Of a stretch of 64,000 bases of DNA, positions 30,632 through 64,000 are shown piece by piece. Below the pieces are notes generated by a model that was given only the letters and a program-made list of their open reading frames with translations, was not told where the DNA came from and did not search any database. The DNA comes from Phallusia mammillata (lineage: Eukaryota > Chordata > Ascidiacea > Phlebobranchia > Ascidiidae): the NCBI GenBank assembly GCA_003260075.1, contig QLIY01000734.1, positions 1 to 64,000 on the forward strand, given 5' to 3'. Made by a program: the position numbers and the translations under genes. Within the stretch, counting starts at the first letter, position 1. Each line of letters opens with the position of its first letter.

Positions 30632-33600
30632 TAGCACATATTGCCCTTGCATATACACTATAACCTATTTTGAAACATTAATATATTCCCTATGCTTATT
30701 TTATATCGGGCCCAATATCATCCACTGCCTTTTATAGCCTTGGTTGTTTCTGCAAGCAGAAACTCATGGGTCCCCACACATGCAAAATTGTAAATAATGC
30801 ATTTCAAGAGATAACTATGAGAAAGTTTGGTATCGTAACGTCAAACCCATTGATCGGTACTGTACATCAACAAACATGCTATATGGAGTATAAACTATTT
30901 AAATTCATTCCATTCAAACATTTTTGAAGGTTTTTCTATTTTATGGTCCATAGCAGGGGTACCCAAACTTTTTTGATCTGTGGCCCAAATGTCTATTTAA
31001 TAGCGATTCGTGGCTCACCATGTGCTGAAATTTGGGCACAAACAAGAAAAATAACTCAAAATCAGGCAAAATTTTCTAGCTATTTATTTTTAATGAGACA
31101 CACTCCTGAAATTTGGCTACAAGATTCGGAATTCTTTGCCAATATTACGTTTTTCAAAACCAAGCGCATAATTTATACAGTATAACAAAACAGTAGAATC
31201 TGTTCAAATGGCTCTGTGGCCCATTGAAAATGTCTTGGTGGCCTAGTACTGGGCCATGGCCCACAGTTTGGGAACCACTGGTCTATAGTAAGAAAATAGG
31301 TTAGAACACAACAATCAGCTCCTATTACTGGCGAATTGCATATGACTGTAGGTGGCTATTGAGGTAAATGATAGGGCTACAGGGTTAAACACAACAATCG
31401 ACACCTATAAATGGCACACTATACAAGCTGTCAAAAATTTCATTCAATTCAGACATTGTTTAAAAAATTGAACAATTTCGGGGGTCTAGTGAGGTAAATG
31501 TTGGGGCAACAGGGTTAAAAATAACAATCGACAATTATAAATAGCACACTCTATAAGGTTTTAAAATTTCATCCAATTCAGACATTGTTTAAAAATTCAC
31601 CCTTTTTAGGGTCTAGAGGGGTAAATAGTGGGGCTACAGGGTTAAACATAAAAATTAACACACATGTAAATGCCACACTATACAAGCTGTCCAAATTTCA
31701 GTCAATTCGGACATTGTTTAAAAAAATCACCCTTTTTAGGGAGCTAGAGGGGTAAATATTGGGGCTACAGGGTTAAACACAACAATTGACACCTATAAAT
31801 GACAAATTCTACAAGCTGACCAAATTTTATTTAATTTTAACACCATTTAAAAAACTCACCCATTTTAGGGTATTGGTGGGGTAACTGATGGGGTTCAACA
31901 CCCAAAAGTATAAAATATGAAACCACAATGACCCAATAAACATTCATGTAAAATTTTATCCAAATCGGACAATGTTTAAAATCTTGACCACTAGAGGTGT
32001 TATTAGCAACATTCGTTGACCCTTCGGACATCAAGGTGGTTAATACGTACTTCTGGCATGTGTAAAAACGTCCTCAAGTAATGCACAAACACAACTACCA
32101 AGTACTTTATTGCCTTTATTTTACTATTCCACCAGAGAAATCTTTCATTTGTGGTGCGCAGCAACTTACAAAAACGTTTTACATTTTGGGGGCTAGCGGG
32201 GTAAATATTGCGAATATCAAGTGAAACATCTACATAACTATATCTACCACCTGTGAAAGTTTCATCCAAATCCACCAAAGATTTCATGCCAAAAGTGCAT
32301 GGACAAACTTCGACAGAAAAAAGAAAAATCAACAAACAAAAAAAACAGAGTGAAATAAAGATGTGTCCCCTTCATGGAAGGGGACCCATAATAAACTTAT
32401 AAAAGGCCTGTTTTCTAACACAAATTGAGTTGGGTTTACAAACAGCTACACACCAGGAAAAAATAAATGCTGTATTTTTAGGATTTGAAATACCAGAACA
32501 TTGATTTTAACATGGTCATATTTTTTCATTATTGAATCCTTTCAGTTGTTGGATTGCAGGTGCTCAAAATAAACCGCAGACAAAACACCAAAATTCAAAG
32601 TTTAATTAGGATCCAGGTGGTGAATACTAGCAACACAATCACATAAATTGCAAACATGAAAATAAGTTGCCTTACATTTTTCAGGCCAAGAGATTTTTGC
32701 TGGGTTGTCCAAACGAACTAACAAAGCTGGGCATGAAGTTTTGCAAAAGGTTTTTCATCCCTTGCCAGTGAGATCAGTTGAAGTTGATGATGAACTTCAT
32801 CTCAAAAGTGCCGCAACTCTCGCAGCACCTGGAAAGATTACAGTATTTACTGGCAACCCTGGAGCTAAACAAACTGTTGAGGTACGGAAAACAACATATG
32901 TAACCACTTTCGTCTACTCCTGTTTCAAATGTTTTAACATTGGTCTTTTCAAGCGCTTAGCTCATGCAGTTGTTGAAGTTAGACCAATGCCACTAAATTT
33001 CTTGAGCAGGACAAATCGGAAATGTAGAGACCTGATTATAATATACAACCTTGGGAAAGTGTTTTTGCTACTTATTTGGATCATCTTACAAGATAAACAT
33101 TTGAAATCATTGCTTATCTTTTATTCTAAGCTTTGATATTTCTTTAAATCTCATGCTTAGGATTGAAAAATATATTGTTTTCTAAATAAGTTTGTTAACT
33201 ACTAAAGACAGACCGCAAACATGTATGATGTATAAAAGTCCAAACTATATGTGGTGTGTTTGTAAAGAATAAGACTAACAAAACAATGTTTAGAATTTGA
33301 AATCAGCTGCAAAATCAAGTTATGACTTCATTGACATCAAAGGAAAGTCTACATTTGCAAACTGTGTGTACTTAGAAAAGGATGGCAAAGGAATAGTTAT
33401 ACATCAACCACCAGCTAAAGAGGTAGAAAAAAACTCTATTGACACTGAGAGCTATGTTTTTTCTACAAACTCATGGTAACACAAATTTATGAAGGCAGAC
33501 AAAAACACATTTCTGATACATTTAACAGGTGTATGAAAAACTGGATATCCCAACAAGGATTGAGTTGGATACATTGGAGTTTGACAAAGTCGATGGCTGT

Positions 33601-33633
33601 TTGACATGCTCGTCTGTGCTACTCAGTGTTTAA
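29687..33633 (+). CDS. DDAH: dimethylarginine dimethylaminohydrolase (DDAH), one internal exon missing
   Basis: Hydrolyses asymmetric dimethylarginine to citrulline and dimethylamine, relieving inhibition of nitric oxide synthase; cytosolic. Exons: 29687-29823, 30395-30533, 32685-32881, 33294-33422, 33529-33633. Marks: MRRVANSLAGGALRRGEDF; LDADESVPDCVFVEDTVV (active-site loop); GLSKRTNKAGHEVL; DELHLKSAATLAAP with the catalytic His; and DKVDGCLTCSSVL with the catalytic Cys near the end. Phases agree except from exon 2 (phase 0) to exon 3, which needs one preceding base: the exon for the LDGGDVLFTG-type block is absent from 30534-32684. A 31-base C run at 30601 and an element at 30634-32391 occupy that interval, so the exon was probably lost in assembly. 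AATAAA lies near 34203. The paralogue (DDAH1 or 2) cannot be told. Confidence 0.88.
30141..30255. repeat. direct repeat around a C junction in DDAH intron 1
   Basis: About 50 bp (TTGACTGCATGTGAATCCGG...) occur on both sides of a C run at about 30197-30208, almost unchanged. Confidence 0.8.
30601..30631. other. C31 run in DDAH intron where an exon is missing
   Basis: A run of 31 C ends directly at the left end of a dispersed repeat. It falls in the interval where one DDAH exon should lie, making it a likely assembly gap. Confidence 0.75.
30954..31280. mobile_element. 327-bp hAT-type MITE nested in the dispersed repeat
   Basis: Begins CAGGGGTACCCAAACTTTTT and ends (inverted) CAGTGGTTCCCAAACTGTGG. 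The flanking octamers GTCCATAG (30946-30953) and GTCTATAG (31281-31288) agree at 7 of 8. Its insertion postdates the repeat that contains it. Confidence 0.8.
31361..32000. repeat. about 130-bp tandem repeat, five diverged units
   Basis: GAGGTAAATG/GGGGTAAAT blocks start at 31361, 31491, 31617, 31748 and about 31878. Each is followed by ACAGGGTTAAACA, CACACTATACAAGCTG and CATTGTTTAAAAA versions. The units are more diverged than the 373-bp array, so this array is older. Confidence 0.8.
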
Positions 33634-36279
33634 AGACTTCATTCAGCTTTTAAATCTCATGTAGTTCCGTCCCAAATTGGGGTTATGCAATTTGTCTTTT
33701 TTAACTTGTCTTTTGCTAAATATAAATCTGTTCCATTTAAAGATCATGCAAAAACGTTTTTGCAACATTTTACTGTAGTTCCACTTGCACACTCAATAAA
33801 CTTCAATCCACATTTAGTACTGTTAAACAATGGGTATTTGCCTGGTAAAAAAGACAAATTGAACAAAATCGGCAAAGTAAATAAACTTGACTAATTCCAA
33901 CTTTTGCAGGTTTGTGAGTGCAACCGATGTACCTTTTCCTTTAGTGATATTGTGTATATTATCACACTTTTTATAACATTTATTAATAGAACAGAAATTA
34001 GTCTGTTTTTTTTTCAGTAAGTTATTGAAACAGCAACAAAATCCACTAACATCTAGTTAACTTTTCTCCGTTTTTGAAAGCTTTCAAAAAACAACCAAAA
34101 AAAATTAATATTTTACATTTGAAAGGCCTCTATAATGAAGTACTGCTTCATTTGTCAGAAAGTATTTTTAATGCAATGACTTAAATGTTGGTTTGTACAT
34201 AAAATAAACTTCATTTTACTCCAATATCCTATAAACATCTAACCTTTAAGGTCCAATGGTCCCATAAGTGTAGCTGGTGACAAAAAAAAAGAGATCGGCC
34301 GTATTGGCCAGTGTAACCATTCAACGGCACACCAGTTTGTTAGATTTCACAATTTCCTACTAGCAAAAGCTAATGCAACAAGCCAACAACTCAACCAAGT
34401 TATTTCATTTTTTAGCTACTGTTAAAGCAAAAATCGAAGAAACAAAATGATTCTGCCTTCCCGCCGAACTTTGCACATCACGTGACTGTGACAGCCAATA
34501 AAATCGCGCAAAAACACTTTTTTGAAGAGGTTTTGATATTTTTATTCGCTCAATTTACCTCAAACTACTTTGTCAGTTAAATGTTTTTTAAATCAGTTGA
34601 TCCGCTAGTTTTAGTTGCAAAAGCAAACACAGTAAACCTCTCGTTTAAACCTGGATTCGATTAACCAGGATATTCGCCTTGAGCTACATATGATTCGTAA
34701 TGTAGTATAGTGGTAAGGCTTTCCCCCCCCCCTCCCGCCGAACTTTGCACATCACGTGACTGTGACAGCCAATAAAATCGTGCAAAAACACTTTTTTGAA
34801 GAGGTTTTGATATTTTTGTTCGCTCAATTTACCTCAAACACGAGTAAATACCATTAACTACTTTGTCAGTTATATGTTTTTTAAATCAGTTTATCCGCTA
34901 GTTTGGTTGCAAAAGCAAACACAGTAAACCTCTCGTTTAAACCTGGATTCGATTAACCAGGATATTCGCCTTGAGCTACATATGATTCGTAATGTAGTAT
35001 AGTGGTAAGGCTTTAACTAATCAACCTCGTTTAATCAGAATCTTCGCCTTTTTTGGTCCAAGATTTGGGCAAAACGGGTCCGGACTATTCTGGTAAAATA
35101 AAATGGTGCTTTTTTCTGCCCTGGCCTGATTCTGAACTTATCTTAGACCTCTTCACTAAACCACGACACAGTCCAAGGTTACAGGTGTGCCTTATTGCTT
35201 AGCACCGATTCACAAACGCAGCGATAGAACAAAACGCTGGAGAGAAGTGGGAAGAAACAATTACATCACGTCCGTTCTTAGGTAACCAAATAATACAGGA
35301 GCTTCACAATCTATTTACACCAGCGGAAAATAACGGCAAAATACAACAAAAAAGCAGTTGGCAACAAAATAAACGAAAATGTGAGAAAAATGGATTGCTT
35401 TAAATCTGTTCGTAACTCTTTTAAATGTTCTTGACGCCTTTAAGTACTTATAAATTTAAGGATAGATTTAGGTTTTAAACTTGAAATAATAAAAACGTGT
35501 ATTAGACGCTGGATTGAAATTGTAAAACAGAGTCGTATAAAAAGTAGAAAATCGCTTCAAAACGACAATGTTCGTTATTAAAATTATCAAAAAAAAACGA
35601 GAAAAGGGGGCAACTCGTGTCCGTCTATCTGTTCGGTATTTGTTGTGCCTTTGATCTGCGCTTCAGTGACGCAATAGACGAAAAACTAGGAGCTTGAAGA
35701 AAAAGGAAAGAGTGGCATTTAAAAAAGACGCAACGCAACAAAACGGAGAAAATTCAAATCTCAAAAAAATACAAAACGCTTCCATCGTGACGTAATTAAT
35801 TCACATGACGTAATAAAATACCGGGAATCCCCACAAACAACGTCATGGAATCCTTAACGAATAGCGATCGCGACAATAGGTATAATACTGGCCCGTTGGA
35901 TGTAGCATGGTCGCCCAACATAAATAACACACATAGAAAATAATCGGGCAATAAAACGAGATGGTTAAGTCAACAAACGAGAAATTAACTTGAACAAAAA
36001 TATAGGGGCGCCCACCTAGACACACTGTGTAAAACCACGGTCCAAAACTTCTGTGACATCACAATGGAGCGGTGTTTAAGAAAGGAAGTTTTATGTGTAA
36101 CAATAGGTCAAAATTTTGGAAATAAACGAAAAAAGCCGTGTTTTGGCCCTCAACTAAAACTCGTATAAAAACGCAGTAAAAATTCTTTGGTCCCACTCTG
36201 GATGACGTCATCAAGGCACGCGCGGCGACCCCCAGCGGTGGAATGAACAGGCAGAAAATCAAAAACACCTTTGGTCCAA
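33634..36279. repeat. intergenic between DDAH and Notch, with pogo-like MITE and C-junction duplication
   Basis: 33634-34210 is the DDAH 3' UTR. About 265 bp at 34455-34721 recur at 34733-35015 beyond a C run at about 34722-34732, with scattered differences. From about 34629 a pogo-like MITE opens CAGTAAACCTCTCGTTTAAA and closes near 35090 with GGGTCCGGACTA. 35100-36279, just past the Notch stop on its strand, should hold the Notch 3' UTR; nothing else was recognised. Confidence 0.55.
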
Positions 36280-60324
<24,045 letters not shown>

Positions 60325-63300
60325 CTGAAATAAATAACTCACGTTTAAGTAAAACCCTGACGATGTATAAAAGCGTTTAAATGTTAGGCCAAACGTTTAA
60401 AGGCCTCGTTTCGTTTGTGCGGCAAAGGTATGTTTTATGCACTTGCAAAATTCGACCACCAAAACACAAAGAGCTAATATCGTTGGTTTATACAATACCG
60501 TACAGTGCAGAAATAGCTGGGCTTAAAAAAATCAGTGTCCTTGCCAACCAACTAACACAGGCAAGCAGCCTAATTGGTTGGCATAGGAACAGTGAGTGTT
60601 TGGCTGCAAGCTTATCAGTTGGCTTGTGAAACGCACACACGACCTATGTTGGCAAGATACGATTTTACAGTTAAAGTGATAAAACAGCTCAGCAAACTCA
60701 TGTGTACGAGTCCGGTTTACACAATAGTTAACGGACTCAAAGTCAACATTATAAAGCTGTACAAGAGCGATAACATAGTTTACGTGGAAAATGGAAAAAC
60801 TTTTCCAAATCTACCATAACGAAATGGGCTTAACTATTAATAAAATACCAAAGTATGATTAAATGTGGTCATCGTGTAGTTCATAAGTTTCAGAAAACTG
60901 CTGTTACCATTAGTGAAGTCAAGCTAAAGTCGAAATCAGCATTTTAGCAAGGCTAGCGAGTGTAAACCCTGGACGGTGGATCCGGTAATACGGTACACTA
61001 TTGTTCTCAAGGGGCACAATGGAAGTGCTTGCCCGCGGTCAAAAGGACTCCACTTTAAATTTGAAACGAAAACACTGACCCAGCGTTGGACATTAATTTG
61101 AATCACTTCCGTCAAGCACCACTGCCCCAAAACTTAGTGACGTTAACCGTTGCTATGACGACTGATTCATCGGAGCTCTGTAACCCGAGTGCTAAAGAGG
61201 AGGTCGTGCTCAGCCAAGCGGAACCGAAGTGGGTTTAATTGAGAAAGCAAGAAATCTCGAAGCGCAGCGCGGTCTTTGTCTAATCCTCGCGCGGCCAGCT
61301 CAAATCGTCGCTTTCCCACGCCGTGCGTGTGGAGAGGTCACGCAGCGTGTGTGTGCGTGCGCATCGAGGCACGACGCGCGCCGAAACGTCATCAATAAGT
61401 AATCGGCTGGGTGAAATCGGCACGCGGGCGAATGTTGAGTGGGTGCATATGGTAAGCGGGGGTGGTAGAGGACCCATTTAATGTTCGTCGTAATTGTTTA
61501 TTGTTTTGTCTTTGAGGGAAACAAAAAAGGCTTTTATTGCTTTATAAATCCACCGATTTGGGGCCGCTTATCGAACCGTTTTTTGTTAGTTTGCAATGCT
61601 ACACTTTGTATTGGTTTTAGGGGTAACATATGGGTTTTGGGGTAACCTTACTAGCATACGGTTTATACATGCATGCATAAAAAAAACTGTTGTTCAAAAT
61701 TTCAACAGATGTTTTGTTATAAAGTTACACAAGTTTAATTTAAATCCCTGTACATAGGATTCAAGAATTTTGTCTTGATTTCTTTGCTTAGAAAACTTTA
61801 AAGACCGAATTGAAATAAGAGAGAAAGTGAAGGTGAGTATATTTTGTGTTCATGTGAAGATGCCATACCACAACGACGGCAGTTTTTCGCCCTGCAGCAA
61901 TATCAAGTTCGAAGTTGTGAAATGCGCAAGATATTGCCGATCTAAAATCCACACTTTTATGATAACGAGGCCGATTTTAAAGTGCCATCATAAAACTATT
62001 TTTGAAACCTTAAAATTTTGAACAAATTGCTACTTCGATCCAAAAAACAAAAATTTAGACCAAGAAAATCCAGATAAAGGGCATATTTTTTAAACATTAT
62101 GCTAATTTAATTCGTTTCATATTAAGATGCAACTGCTAAAATAAGAAATAATGTACAATTCGTCTTAAAATAGAAATGACAGTTAATCTCGGTGCATTTG
62201 AACGAATACAGGTGTTAAATCGACAACGATTCATGAATTATTAAGCAAATAATAGCGCACTTAATTATTTATAACAGGGTTCGAAAATTGGCGGCATTTT
62301 GTGGTCGGCTATTCTGGTTATACAACCAGTAACACATTCCTAAACATAAACATTGGACCCGGAAAAGAATTCTAGAATATTCCGAATCCAAATTTAGTTA
62401 TATTTTTTGCAATAAAGTAACTAGAAATTTCAATTGCTTTTTAGACTTTGATTTGAAAATTTAAAAACTTGGATTCGAATACAATAGGATTCGGTTACTT
62501 AAGATTCGAAACGCTGGCGACCCCCACTGGTGACTTTGTAGCGAATCTAAACGGAGCATTATTGACGAAAACATGAAAGTTTACATAAGGAAAAAAGACC
62601 CATAAACAAAACTCTCGTATTACAATTGTTCATTTGAGTGACGGTTGGAAGTGAAATCGTGTCCCCTTTATTTATTACACACATCACAGTCCAAATCTAA
62701 GGCTTTTACCTTTCAACCGAGAGATTTAGAGGCAAAACGCTGTGGAAATTCCCATGAGACGGCCAATACGCAAAAAAGGTTGTCGGTCCGAGGGAATGCT
62801 ATGCTGTTACTAATCACATGTGTGAAAAGGTGGGCACTTACAGGTGAAATGCTCGTTGTGTGATAATAAACAGACTGTAGGCGCCGCAAGGACCACCAGT
62901 TAATATAAATAGACGCTAGACTTTAATGGAATACTAATCCGCTTGTTACAGGTAAGGTTATGTTAGCTTAAAGCAGGTTTGCGTACGAGTTTCACAATAT
63001 GGCTTCACAAAATTGACTGAGTTAAACATATAGAAGAAGGGTGGTAAATCAATTGGACACATATTTACGCAGTATGCGTTTCAACATCTACAACGCTGCT
63101 AAAGGCATAAGACACTAGTGGATTTGCAAAATAACTATTTGGTATCACATACTTTGAAAGTAGAGTGATTGAGTATAAAACTGCAATCGCTTGAACATTA
63201 CAGTGAATACAATGCATTACATTATATTGACTTCATACCAGCAAAATACACTTTAGCAGTTTGTTCATAACCTAACTAAATATACCAAAAAGGCACGATT

Positions 63301-64000
63301 TGGATGCTTATACACATTGTAAGCCACCGTTAGTTGATCAAGTTTGTTAAACCGAGCAGGGATAATTAACATGGCGTTCTCCGTAGGATAAAGGTGTGAC
63401 TTAAAGCAATCTTAGCTCGTATCTCGTCAAATATTAACCCGTGCGACGCCGAAGAAACTAATTACTTTGATTAAAGTCGAAATGACCAACCGCGCCCAAA
63501 CGAGTCCCGCTCGGAGCCCAGCTATTATTTTCAAGTGCAGCGGAGGCGAAAATCTTACGGGAAAGTTGTTTTCATGACTTGTGGTATAACTTCATTATGT
63601 TTTGCTGTTTTAGGGTCCATGGCTTTTGAGCTGTTTTATCTTATGTTTTATTCTATTATATTCTATTAAAATGCCATTTTATATATTTGGCTAAATCGAT
63701 AATTTCAACAGTTTACCATTACATATGCACAGTCTAATTTAAGCATGCTGAAAGTATAAGCTCTGTTACCCTATTTTCGGGGATAAAGGGTTGCCTTTTC
63801 GTAAAAGCAAGAACACGAAATGAATACATAAAGGGTACATAAGGTTTGTTTAAGACGAGTCCCTTCAGTACTGTTACGGTAGACATAACAAAGATTAACT
63901 CCCTTAAGTTTATGTATCGCCATTTTATCCGAAACCCGCATAGTTATTAGACTTTAGGCAAATAAAACACAGTCCCTTGAATAACATGCGTCTTTTGATC
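60325..64000. other. Notch 5' intron or upstream flank
   Basis: No cysteine-rich frame for EGF1-3 and no signal peptide with a donor site could be found on the minus strand. The region is mostly AT-rich. It includes the GC-rich island listed separately. The rest shows no gene I recognise. Confidence 0.5.
61190..61480. promoter_or_regulatory. GC/CpG-rich island upstream of the visible Notch exons
   Basis: In an AT-rich setting this stretch has dense CG dinucleotides (GCGCGCCGAAACG, CTCGCGCGGCC) and alternating GTGTGTGTGCGTGCGC. The minus strand contains CGTGGGAA at 61313-61320, the CSL/Su(H) consensus. It may be a promoter, enhancer or non-coding first exon of Notch. A frame open on the minus strand here looks non-coding. 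Confidence 0.4.

Larger units (their letters stand above)
30634..32391. mobile_element. dispersed repeat with 130-bp tandem array and terminal hairpin (copy 2)
   Basis: The left end (TAGCACATATTGCCCTTGCA, then CACTATAACCTATTTTGAAA) and the right end (TGTCCCCTTC-AT-GGAAGGGGACCCATAA, 32364-32391) match the element at 7829-8249. Between them lie a hAT MITE (30954-31280) and five diverged units of about 130 bp, each with a GGGGTAAATATTGGGGCTAC-like block and CATTGTTTAAAAA. It lies in the DDAH intron. No protein is encoded that I can recognise. Confidence 0.65.

Noticed and set aside
61280..61477. Minus-strand frame in the GC-rich island as a Notch first exon
   Set aside because: No hydrophobic signal peptide and no suitable donor; the composition alone explains the open frame.

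Overview
The window is animal nuclear DNA: AT-rich, dense in introns, with canonical GT-AG splice sites. It most likely comes from a solitary ascidian (tunicate, Ciona-like). Reasons are the compact gene spacing, many small non-autonomous DNA transposons, a splice acceptor abutting a start codon just downstream of another gene (tunicate operon style), and a single Notch gene with short exons. The species is an inference; no name can be read from the sequence.

Layout: 1-1902, no recognisable gene. 1903-19069 (minus), complete DHTKD1 (mitochondrial 2-oxoadipate dehydrogenase E1), 16 coding exons, 919 codons when joined. Its 5.8 kb intron at 9999-15764 holds a complete plus-strand gene for a secreted/GPI-type protein with two C-type lectin domains (10197 or 10336 to 14924). 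19200-20036 (minus), a TEX30-like alpha/beta hydrolase ending 130 bp before the DHTKD1 start. 20657-20850, a piggyBac transposase C-terminal remnant. 20892-23384, a TIR-bounded element with 8-bp target duplications carrying a 373-bp tandem array. 24912-25238 (plus), TMEM218. 29687-33633 (plus), DDAH with one internal exon not found. 36280-60324 (minus), Notch from EGF4 to the C-terminus in about 47 exons; signal peptide and EGF1-3 are not in the window. 60325-64000, Notch intron or 5' flank with a GC-rich island at about 61190-61480.

The genes form no single pathway. DHTKD1 acts in mitochondrial lysine/tryptophan catabolism, DDAH degrades methylarginines that inhibit NO synthase, TMEM218 belongs to the ciliary transition zone, and Notch is the Delta/Serrate receptor.

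A major caveat runs through the window. More than 20 runs of 9-94 C (or G) sit next to direct repeats of nearby sequence, sometimes cutting exons. G runs occur only between the N at 7933 and the N at 23315; C runs occur everywhere else. This fits unmerged contig or haplotype ends, with the 7934-23314 contig flipped in the scaffold, better than biology. Exon duplications (Notch EGF8, EGF7, EGF19, the lectin signal-peptide exon) and the missing DDAH exon should be read in that light.

Besides these, the window is rich in mobile elements: several hAT-type MITEs with exact 8-bp target duplications, pogo-like MITEs, tRNA-derived SINEs, and a repeat family ending in a conserved GTCCCCTTC hairpin.
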